From Heterobilharzia americana (taxonomy: Eukaryota; Platyhelminthes; Trematoda; Strigeidida; Schistosomatidae), in assembly GCA_944470555.2 (NCBI GenBank), contig OX104134.1, positions 100,310,701-100,374,700 on the forward strand: DNA of 64,000 bases. Direction: 5' to 3'. Made by a program: the position numbers and the translations under genes. Shown piece by piece: positions 13,701-25,700 of this stretch; position 1 is the stretch's first letter; every line of letters starts with the position of its first letter. The notes under the pieces are model-generated. The model made no database searches. It was not told the DNA's origin and worked only from the letters and a program-made list of their open reading frames with translations.

Positions 13701-16700
13701 TATCTACTATGATTTTCTTTCATTCCAGTATTATCCAGTGGAAACAGACAACTGTACCTCTGTTGGTGGGTTCAAGGTCATTTGGTCGTGACTCAAGGAC
13801 GGCAACATTTTACAGTTCCACAAGCGAGCACATTAATTTCGCTTTAGGATAGTTTCGTGCTGTTCACAGGACCTAGTGGTCTTAAGCTCGAAATTGTGGA
13901 TGCGTGAGGCCGAAGAACTCTGCACTGAGACGAAACAGCTGCCCATTACTTTAACTACACTGTTCCATTGGATAGCTTTGATGAATGATAGTCAACAATG
14001 GAATACAGGAAAGCGTGTTTTGTCCTATTATGAAGTTACTCATCGACTGGATTTACTCGCCATCCAGTGAGTAATTTTATTCTCACTGAGACTTGGTCCT
14101 GGTATTTCAGCAGATTATTTTTCACAATGTCCAGGAAATCACTATCACTTGTATCGATCTTCGACTGGATGGGTTCGAATCTGATTTGTAGCTTAAGACA
14201 ATGATCCTGACTGCCGTTAAGAATTGAACTGAACTGATATCTTTAAGGGGAAGGGAACAATTTTGACAGGACTGTTTCGTTTCTCACTAACTTCGATTTT
14301 TTTCACCAGTACACAGTGAGTGATATCGTGTTATCGAGTGGATGACGTGACCATGATCACATCAAGGCGGTAGTAATACCATTTTCAATCGCTTTTTATT
14401 CCTTCCATTTTAGTGGTAGTAATATTTTCCAGATATTGGCATTATCTAAAGAATCACTCCTGTTACACATGTGTTACAGGTGTGTTGATTCAATGATTCA
14501 ATCAATCTTTTTCCCTCCATCTAGAGTTATATTAGATTATAGAAGTGTTACCCTATCCCATTATTCCAAATAAGGTCTACCATCCGACACCCACACCAAC
14601 CAGGTACTTTGACCTCATCACATGGTATGTGGTACATTATGTTATTTTGCTTAATTAGCTGTACTAGAGCTTGTAGCCACCATAATTTCTCTCTGAGTGA
14701 GTTTGGGGGTTTAAATTCCACTCTAATCCCAGCATTGTTAAGAATTCTATGTAAAATTTTCGATATGCCTTCTTTATACTGCAACAGTTTACAAAGGAGT
14801 TGAGTTTTCCTCTTAGGCATGTTTCAGTCACCACTAACAGTACCACTTCTTTTCTTATCAGACCTTATAAACTTTTTAATCAATACTGGAGGGTAATTAC
14901 TACGACGTAGTGGCTCTTTGATGTGTTGTATTTCCTTATTCACATTTTTGGAATGACTAGTCAACTCCTAGCCCCATTATTTAAACATTTTATCAAGCCT
15001 ACTTTGACAGACATGGGGTAAGGTGTGTGAAATTCAAGTATCTATTCAAATGTGTTAGTATCCCAGACACACTGGTGTCTAAGCTTCCGTTTCTCTCCTC
15101 TTGATTTTACAACCCAATATAGGTAATTCTCTTTCTTTATTTTCTAATTGGAATATTCCAACTATCCATAAATATGTCTTGTACACTCGAGGATATTGGA
15201 GATCCGATTGTTACTCACTCTGTTTGTCTACATATTCTGTCTTGAAAGTTAAAGACTGTGAAGGTTATGCACAGTAGTGCCCTTTAGAGGATTTTTGCAT
15301 TCGAAACTCTGTTCTATCTGTGAGTTCGTGGTCAGTAGTGATTTCCTTTCTGTCTACCTCAAGTGGCACATTAATGGATATATTTGTATAGCAGCTGGTC
15401 ACATCAAAACTGACCATCTTTTCTCGCTATCTATCTTTCATTTCAAAGGAAATGATCACCCTAGATTTTGAGCGATTTCCAATAGAACGTGTCATTCCAG
15501 TTAGGGGGTTTCTAAAGTCGACTACTGGTCGAATAGGATAATCCAGTTTTATGAATCTTAACTGTACCATACTACAATTTTTGGTACCCATGCCCTACGA
15601 AGTTTGTGTTTTCGTAAGTAAAACAAATAAAATACTTGTTTTGTTCTAAGTGTGTGGTATAACTCAGTATAAATCCATAGCGTGAGCACATAGAGCGCGC
15701 CGCCCCCTTCCCAACAGGAGTCAGTTGACTGGATTATCAATCGACTGGTTGATTTTACCTGTAGGTTTCGGCGTTACATTAGTGGCTTTATGCAAGGATT
15801 ACTATTCTAGATTGACGAGAATAAAGAGTGAGCTGTTCTCTGAGGATTTCATTCGACAAACGTCTCAATGTTGTTCTACACACCTTTGTCATCGGAGAAA
15901 GTGAGGTAATTGGTGGTGCATGAATATTTATACGAGTGTAATCTAATTGGTCAGTTGGTGAGTGTGTGGGGATATGCTGAGAAAACTAGAGGCAAGACGT
16001 CAACTAATCAGCTTCAGCATACGCCCATACACTCACTAAGCGACCAATCAAATCACACTAAGGTATAATAGGACACTGCAAATACAAATTACAAATACAG
16101 AACTAGTTATTTCCCTTCCCTGTGGATTTTTAATATGCTAAAGTTTATGTAAGGTTGCGATGATTACTGCTGCAAATTTTCAAAGCAGACAGCGTATAAA
16201 TAAATGCAGTGTTTTTTTCCTCATGTAGAAATCATTCACTCATTAGCATGTTTAGCTAATCCAGTCGCACAGGAGGTTAATCGTGAGCTGAGTGGCTCCA
16301 TATCTGACTGGAATGCTGGGTGACGTGGGTTTCAATCTTCATGCTAGGCTGAGGGTGGGTAACGGTTTCCTCGACACTGCAGACATGTCTTGGTCTAGTG
16401 AGTGGCAACATGGACTAAACCTAGGTGGAGCACGGTTTCTTGGCGATGACCCCCATTCACCTGACAATAATTAACTTTTCTGCAATATAGTATAGTTCTC
16501 CCTGTGTCTCTCCGTCTTCTGACTGTCTCACCATAAGGGATTGACGGTGCTGAGGGTATTTGTCCAAGATGCTCAGTGGTTATGCAGTCCCTTCTATCTG
16601 CCTGTCTGTGGTATATACAGGCAGGCAGGTTAACGAACGAACAGACAGACAGACGGACGGACGGACGGACGGAAAGATAGACAGGCAGGAAATCATGTTA

Positions 16701-19700
16701 AACAAGGCACCAGCGAAGACCAGTTGAGAAGCGACAGTTTGCACTTTGGTAGTGAAAACTGTCACTCAAAATGTCCAGAAGACTCTGGATCTTGTCAGCT
16801 TCTTCACCTAACAGGACTATGTCATCTACCTACTCGAGAACTACTACGGATTCTCCTTTGACATGAAGAATCCCAGTGAATTCAGATCATGAAGTTGAAT
16901 AAGAATGAAGAGAGTGAACATCCTTGGTAGACACCATTTGGCGTACAAAAATGAGTTGATACCTTGTCATAGGTTCAAATACGGTGCCTTCAACCGACTT
17001 ATGCACTGCTGTGAGATTATTGTCTACCATCGATTCAGAGGCTGGGATACAACGCATACTGGATCTCCGTGTGTTTGAATCACGCACATTGAGATAAACA
17101 GAACCAATCCATAGAACCTCCACCTGTTCGCCTAAGCTGTGTGACATGTGAGATTGAAATTTGCTAGGCAACCGAGGCCAACATTAGATGGCTCGCAACA
17201 ATCCATCTCTACCTACGTCTGTGTCGTTTTACAACTGTTTAGAATGTTGAGTCCATTGGTGATTCCAGTTTCATGTTGGTAAAGTAGACGGGACCGAATT
17301 GATCGTTGAGTTTTGGCACCTGAACGGGTGCCCCAATATTGCCTCCAGTTTTGTTTAGATGTTAGTTTCTTGGCGATAGTGGCTTGGAGTGGGCCCGTGT
17401 TTCATTCTATTTGGATGTGGTGGTTGTGGAGTTCTCATTGATCTAGCGTTCTTTACGAATTCAATGATGATAAACCTATGAGATATCCAACTTCAGAGTC
17501 TTTTAACAATTGCTTACTCCCGATCGGATATTGGATCGGTTAGAATTAAACAGTTGGTCTTGGGACCAGGTTTCGCCCTTACTGAGACTCATCACTCTAG
17601 AAGGTTTATCTGCAACCTCCCGAGGGAACTGATGTCTCTTGTGTGATTGAGACCAACAAAGCCAAAGTCACAAAGGAAATCGGCTCATTCTAGGCTTCCG
17701 ACATACCTTCCCGACTGACGAGTCTCACTTTGAACGAAACATAGATCCAAGGTCAACTGTCATAGTGAGATCTTCAGGTATATGAGTTGTCAAATCAAGA
17801 GGGACGTCTCACCTTGCCAGGTTCTATCTCATCTACAGGCTGTAAGCAGGTAGATTCAAATCTCACAGGTTGTTTGAAAACTGCCTCAACCAACAAAATG
17901 ATTCAATTCATCACACATCAAAGATGTCTCGGAGATCGTCCTCCAATTACCTCACACATTCGCTACCAGTGTTAGGGCACACATTAACCAAATCCTTGGA
18001 GAATACACTATCCAAGAGAACTGGGGTTGACTACCCAAACAAAACAAGACCAATACAACCGATAAACTTAGCTGTAAGGACTGTCAATGTTACCATTTTG
18101 GTCAATCCAGTCACTGAATAGGCCAAAGAATTAATGAGCACCAACCAGCAGTTGAACAACATGACATGTCTTTGTTGATATCGATGCATGTCGAAGAGCG
18201 TGAACATAGCCTCGATTGAGACAATGTGTAAGTGCTGGTTACAACAAGTCAGCTCATAAACTGTGCCAGAATTTGTGGAAGCCTCGTTGGTCAATCAAAT
18301 GGCAGTCAACAGACACACAGATCGTGGCCCAATACACGAACTACTGGAAATCAATAACCAGACATTGGGTTAACTAACAACAAAAGGCATAGAGGCCAAC
18401 TGGTGATAAGAAAGAGAGATAGGTCACACCACCAACAAGCCAATATTCCTCAAAATCGACATATATCCTTCTTGAACATTCGTACAACTTCGGAATGCTT
18501 CAATTCCTTCATGAAATAACTACTGATGACTCATCGTTAAAGAGCAAGCCTTTTAGTTCAGAGAATACCAAAAAACAATCATCATACTGTTGGTCTGAGA
18601 CAAGCAGGGGAGAATTTAGACTTCCTATTCGAGGTGCGCTATGACAACAGAAACCAGTGATTGGTGGAGAGTCAGTGATGCAGATACTGTATCACCACAT
18701 ATTATTTTCGTTCTTGATCGTCATTCTGAACTCCAGTTTTGTGTGACTCCTGCCTACTGTCTTTTCATCCTTCGTAGCCAGCAATATGATAGGCGTTACT
18801 GTTTGTACTTGGTAATGAGCATTCATACCCGTCCCCATACCAAGTTCTTCTGTCTCTGTCTATCTGTTACAAGTTTAAATAAATTTAAATGTGGTTTTTA
18901 ATCTCAGACTGACATAAGCTGCAGAACCCCTCGAATTCTAGAAGTCTTGAATAGGTGTTTTGTCCCGCCACAGGACTCTTCAGCGATATGGACCCACAAA
19001 TTCGTGAGAAATAGAGTGGACGCCTAATTTTGAGTGTCTCTTTTCATCCACTTAATTGAAATCCAGTGGACAGGCTCTGGGCTGTGTGACGCAACCGTGA
19101 TTCAAGATGCTCATTAGTCATCCACTTCACTGTTCGCACAACACCCTGTTAGATCTTCAGGAGATCTATGTTGATAGTATATCTGTGAACAGTATTGTCG
19201 TTATTTGTTTCTTGGATAATTCAATAATAAATACTATATCGCATGTAATCATGAAGCGTGTACGAAACATATTACTGACTAAATGATATAAGTAGTTTAA
19301 GAGTGGTCATGCAAAAAAAGTATTGTTCGATGGTTACGCCATGGGAATCTAGACAACGGATGGCCACTTCACGCCTCCGATACCGAACTCAACAACGCTG
19401 TGCCTACGCTGATTCATCCTAGACAGCTGAGGTGTTCAGTGCGTCCGAATTCCTGCTAGTTTCACTTGAGGAACTGGTCACAGTCACAATTCCAGTCATG
19501 AAATTTAAGTATGCATATTCAAGCAAAGTATTTACCTTTGTCAGGTTCTCACTTGGTATTTATTGTGTTTTATAATAAAGTTTATTTGTCTTTAGTTGCT
19601 TTGACCCACCCGTATCATCCCTGCGCGCCTCTTTGGAAAGTGAGTCTAGAGAGAAAAGAAGAAAACTTCTGTGTATGTGTGTGTGAGAAAGATAGGGGCA

Positions 19701-22700
19701 TGGCAACTCAGCCAGTAGACAAGATGATCGACTGGTGTCTGGTATTTGATGTCAGCTCATAGGTAGCCACCATTCGGTGGTTGTGTGGAGTTTCGCTTGT
19801 CTGTCTAACTGACATGCCTGTCATCTTTTGTTTTGCTATAAAAACAGTGGTTTGTCAAGTCTTCATTAATGGACAAGATGATTTGTTGACTTGTAACCAA
19901 GTGTACAGCGGAGTTTGAGTTCTTCATTACATACTACTAAAAAAGTGAATGAGTAGTAAGAAGGCCAATCTGCAGATTTCGCTAGCCAGCCAGATGAAAG
20001 TAATCTTTTTAAAAACTCGACGGCCATTTCGTACGTCTGGGGTCGAGGTCATCGCCAGCGGTAGGTTAGCCAAACTGTTCACTTCACATTATCTGAATCT
20101 AGCCAGCTGATTGACTTACACCGATCGGTATAACTTGAATAGGATGATCGATTTCCAAATGTTTTTACAAACTGTGCACAGTTCATGTTGATACATTTCT
20201 CACAGCTGAGTAATTTTCTCGACTGGCCAACTAACTGTAATGTCAACAGGTTTTCCGTTTCTGCCACAAAACTGTCATGGACTAGTGAAAGATACTGTTA
20301 TTGAACGTCTTGAATAGTTAGAGATCACTGAAGCAGGTGATCCGTAGCATTTTGCCATTTAGCCAATCAGAACAGATTGATATAAACACCGGATGGCCGT
20401 TTCGCTAGATTGGGCTCAGATCATCAGCGGACAAATTCAGCTCATATGTTCGGACTAATTTTTAAATCATTTGAGATTTGATCATCCTATGACAGTTCAT
20501 CTAAGTCAGCCGGCTGACCAGATTCAGGTGGTCTGAACGAATGCAGCTCTCTCTCTCTCTGTGAGTTAAATTTGTTCAGGTATGCACCACTGGCAATGAG
20601 ATCAACCTCAAGCGACCGAAATGGTCCTCTGATGCTTAGATCACTCTGATCTGGCTGGCTGTCTGGCAAAATCTACAGATCAGCAGATTGAGTGGTTTCT
20701 AGCTACTACTCATTTTGCCCATTAGTAGTATATTTGGGTAGTTCCTCACACTTTTGTGTCAGCAGTGCAGGCTTAAATGCTATGACTTCAAAAAGTAACG
20801 TTCTGTGAGGCAGATAAATTTCTCTTAAGGTGTATTGTATTCAGTAGATAATTCCACCTGGTTTACTTTAAAAAAATTATTATAATAACCCTTTGCAACC
20901 GCGTAAGTGTCTGCAGCTGTCTGTAAGACGTTTCCTTCACGTGCGTGTACGTGTGTGTTGAATTATGATACTAAATGGTGGAAAAAAACACCATCTTTGT
21001 GTGTAGGGGCAAAAGTTACTGTTGCTGCTGCTCAAAGTAATACCTAAAACCATCAGGTGGCAGTTTCACTAAAGAATCATAGATTGCAGACATTACCTAC
21101 AGATTATCTGAAGCATGAATGGTCCTTTCCCTCGTAAATTTAATCAAAGGTTGATGGATCAGTAAGTTAATGTTTGTAACAATTGTTGTTCAACACAACT
21201 GATCACTGAATTTAAAATTGTGCACCATCTAAAATCATATGTATTCACCTTTACGAAAAAGAATGTTGTGCTGACACGTATATATACACGTTTGCTGTGT
21301 GACCTTCCATTTGCGCATAATATCACAATTACCTCATAATCAAATTGTTCTGATTAAGGTTACTCAACGGGTAGAGATGTTACTGCTGATGGTGGTGACT
21401 AAATTGAAAGTCAAAAATTATCAGATTGTTTCATTGACCTCTGATGTTAAATTAAGGCATTTTGGTACACAGTTGATATGCTACAGGACTCATTTCAGGT
21501 TAGTTGTTTAGCAAAGCGGAAAAAACAATGTTCAGACCGTCTTGTTCTTTGAACAGCTGGGATTTCAGTTGGCAAACGTTTCAGTGTCACGTTAGACACA
21601 CCGACCTCAATGTATCAGAACTTCACAAGAAAATGAAGTCATTGGTTGTGTATGAATATTTACGACATGTTACTTGGTTTAATCACAACCTGATTGGTTG
21701 ATTGGTGTGTCTGGGTATGTCTTAAACTTGACTGGTTTGCTTATTGCTTCTGGTTTTCTCAGCATGTCCATAAACTCACCAACCGACCAATCAGATTACA
21801 TTCAAGCATAGTAGCACCTTATCAATATCAATACTCGATGAGTCATTGCTTTGTGGAACTCTGATGCAGTGATGGCAGAGTGTTTGACTGTGAACATCCA
21901 CACCATGAGCTACAAATGTTCACTACGATTTCTAGAAGGAAAATGTACCGATTGAACAGTGTATACTGTGGGACTGGAGTTTTGCCACTTAAACACTGCG
22001 GAGTAATGTTGATCTGAGTCATGTAGAGAAATGCAGACTTCCAAGTTGAGGTCAGCGTGAAACCATTGATTATGAAGTGTGGCTATGAATTAAGTTGCCA
22101 AAGCAATGACTGTTAGGAATCAGTAGCCTAGTGGATAACGCTTTGGCGTTTGAAGCGACTGGTCCTGGGTTCGAGTCTAAGTGGGAACAACATCACTCCT
22201 CAATGGTAGGGAAGTAAATCCAGCTGACGAGTGAGTCCAAAGTAAAATGAAACACTTGCACCATGGATTCTACTGCCAGATAGTTTCCATCACTACTACT
22301 GAACTGAAAATGCAGGCAACATCGAGACCCACGAACTCATAAGCCAACAGAGACCTATCAACTGGATCCAATCAACGACGGGAAATGATCAGTTAAATTC
22401 TGTTGATTAATTCTCAAAGTAGCTTTCAGTTTTGCAGTGAATTCCCAATTTAAAGAGTGTACACATATTTCTCTTCTTTACAGCCTGAAACGACTTGTCA
22501 ATCCAGCACAAGATGCTCAGCGCCGTAAGGAGAACTGCCTGACTATTTGGATACAAGAAGCAAAGGGATTAAGTGGAAAAAACAGGTGAGTTATGCAGGA
22601 AAAAACAATAAAAATTGTTTCTGGTGTTCTCCGTGATGTGAGATTTCTTCTTTGACGTTACATCATTAGCGGTTACTTCATGAAGGAAGTGAAGCATTCC

Positions 22701-25700
22701 GAAGTTGTATGAATATTTACGAAGGACATTTATCGACCTTGAGTGTTGTTCACTTGTGACTGGAAGTGATCATATTGCTGGCCACGAAGGATGAAAAGAC
22801 AGTAGGCAGGAGTCACACAAAACTGGAGTTCAGAATGACGATCAAGAACGAAAATAATATGTGGTGATACAGTATCTGCATCACTGACTCTCCACCAATC
22901 ACTGGTTTCTGTTGTCATAGCGCACCTCGAATAGGAAGTCTAAATTCTCCCCTGCTTGTCTCAGACCAACAGTATGATGATTGTTTTTTGGTATTCTCTG
23001 AACTAAAAGGCTTGCTCTTTAACGATGAGTCATCAGTAGTTATTTCATGAAGGAATTGAAGCATTCCGAAGTTGTACGAATGTTCAAGAAGGATATATGT
23101 CGATTTTGAGGAATATTGGCTTGTTGGTGGTGTGACCTATCTCTCTTTCTTATCACCAGTTGGCCTCTATGCCTTTTGTTGTTAGTTAACCCAATGTCTG
23201 GTTATTGATTTCCAGTAGTTCGTGTATTGGGCCACGATCTGTGTGTCTGTTGACTGCCATTTGATTGACCAACGAGGCTTCCACAAATTCTGGCACAGTT
23301 TATGAGCTGACTTGTTGTAACCAGCACTTACACATTGTCTCAATCGAGGCTATGTTCACGCTCTTTGACATGCATCGATATCAACAAAGACATGTCATGT
23401 TGTTCAACTGCTGGTTGGTGCTCATTAATTCTTTGGCCTATTCAGTGACTGGATTGACCAAAATGGTAACATTGACAGTCCTTACAGCTAAGTTTATCGG
23501 TTGTATTGGTCTTGTTTTGTTTGGGTAGTCAACCCCAGTTCTCTTGGATAGTGTATTCTCCAAGGATTTGGTTAATGTGTGCCCTAACACTGGTAGCGAA
23601 TGTGTGAGGTAATTGGAGGACGATCTCCGAGACATCTTTGATGTGTGATGAATTGAATCATTTTGTTGGTTGAGGCAGTTTTCCTGATGTACGTTTTTAT
23701 GATCAAAATCCCCTACTTCTACCTAGTTGGCTGCTCAAACCTCGGTAGGTGCAACTGAGTTTGAACTCACAACCCATTGGTTGAAATTTAACTCCTAAAC
23801 TGATGAGTCACAACTGCATATGTACAAGTCAGGGTATAGGTTGATTTGGTTCATATAAATTTGGTCATTTAAATGATATTTTGAAAATATCGGTTTTCCT
23901 GTACTATATAAAGGATACGTTAGTTGGATTGAGGTATTCGGTAGGAAGCCCTGCGTCACTCAGGCTTTGTCCATGTTGGATTTCATCAGCGGGGCAACCT
24001 CGAGGGAACTGGTATACCTTTGGAGATATTCAAACCAGCGTAAGACAGCGCAGTAGAATTATCAGTGGGCTATTGGCGCTGCGATTGTAAGAATTATGCA
24101 CCTGGTCAGATGTAACCCTTTAACTGGCAGCTATGAAGAGGTATCGAATGATTTTATTTGTTTTGTTTGATGTCTAACTCTTTCTTCCTATTTGAAGCCC
24201 ACTCAACTGGATGCCCCCATCGAGATTCGAACCTAGACTCCAAAAAGTTTTCTAATATCGAGTCACGAAACCGGATGTCATCTGTTCCGTGTTAATGCCA
24301 ATAGTTTCCTATTGGTTTGTATACTGGATCTAACTGATCGATTACTTTTGGTATACAGGCTCCCTGAACAAGATGCCTCAATACTTTCTCATGTGGAGAT
24401 TCACGTAGAGATTATTGTCTACAAACGCTCACGGTTTCGACTAAAATCCAATCACGTGGTAAGCGAGGTGTACACAAATAATATTTAAACACTACTAGTA
24501 AGTTTACTGCCCCTATCATCACCATGTAAGGATTTCTGTTTCTGCCTATGTTTTCGATGCATTTTTTTGTGATATAAAAATCTGTTTCTGTGCAATAATT
24601 TTATTGTTAAGGTATTATTGTACAATTCATGTGAATGGTACCATCTGTGCACGGACAACAGTCAAGCAAATGACTGATATGCTGTTCTGGGGTGAAGAAT
24701 TCGACCTAAGGTGAGTCTTGATGTTTTAATATTGAGAAAATTACATTGACGACATGCTCCAAGATGAGATTTCCTGAAGTTTGGAAATGAAGCGGATGGC
24801 ACTGGCTGATGGTTATACTGGATTGTGAATTGACAGAAGAAGGGAAAAGCAAATCATTAGTTTCCGACCAAGTGTGCTCGCTTTGAGATTTGAAAGTCCC
24901 TGGTTCGAGCCCTGTGGGACGAGGTCATCGGTTCGTGTTGCTAATGTGCCGCATACTAGGACGAAACAGTTGTCCATTCCAGCCAGTGGTTCCCCAACTG
25001 TCAGTTAGTGCGTGAAATCAATCAATCCATCCCCACAAACTCCTCAAACGAAACTTCTCGAAGCAATTAGCAGGATTTGAAGTCCACTGACTGACCTACA
25101 AGGTGGCAAGAAACCTTGTAATGCCGATTAAAAGTCCAGTTGCTTACCTTCAGGATAGTCTTCATCTAATCTATTTCGTCCCAGCATGGGATTCTTCAGC
25201 ACTACGCAAGCATGACCTCGCAGTAGATCTCTTTTTCTTACTTTTTTACATCTTGTTGGATTGTAGTTTGATGTGCTGATATGATGTATGGTGACACAGA
25301 ACGTTACGCACTAATGCTAGGTGTCTTATGTTGATTTCTTCCGTCTGTCTCTGTCCGTTCTCTGAGTCGGGGTTTCGGTTGGTATTGTTCTGGTTTGGTT
25401 TAATGATTCGTGATTTTCATATAAACCAGACTCATTTTGTCACTTAGAGGCGTCTTTGACATAACAGTTTGTTGAAGGGATTTCGTTGTCTACACAACAG
25501 TTATATCACGTCATCATATGCCTAAACTATCTGTTCTACTTTTTAGTGTCTTCACCAAATACACTTTGTGTAGGCTTTTTATTTATGTAATGCGTCTTCT
25601 TACTGTTCTATCGAAGTTTATAAAGGGAAGCAGTTGCTGCAAATTAATGTAATGACTGATTCCCCCTTCTTGTTCATGATGGGCATTTTGGAAATCGTTC

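Larger units (their letters stand above)
2717..22483 (+). other. long intron region (at least one unseen exon), repeat-dense
   Basis: Holds SM-alpha-type SINEs (4490-4670, 6590-6830, 10480-10680, 22115-22290), other tRNA-headed SINE pieces, CR1-like LINE fragments (3230-3365, 8997-9250, 16690-17240), a PLE fragment on the minus strand (14280-15610), CCAAT-rich repeats (12480-12860, 15840-16125, 21540-21870), a 500-N gap and the left arm of a 915-bp inverted repeat. At least one exon carrying the end of the PH domain must lie here. Confidence 0.8.
22586..24611 (+). other. intron holding the right inverted-repeat arm and a SINE
   Basis: Contains the right arm of the inverted repeat (22769-23683) from 184 bp after the donor, then a family-B SINE remnant (about 23930-24110). 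Nothing else is recognisable. Confidence 0.85.

Noticed and set aside
13876..14070. 64-codon + strand frame after the gap
   Set aside because: Checked as a possible PH exon; no PH pattern and wrong phase at its end.
18031..18294. 87-codon open frame repeated at 23265-23528
   Set aside because: It is the same sequence on the two arms of the inverted repeat; no protein family recognised and no start or splice context.
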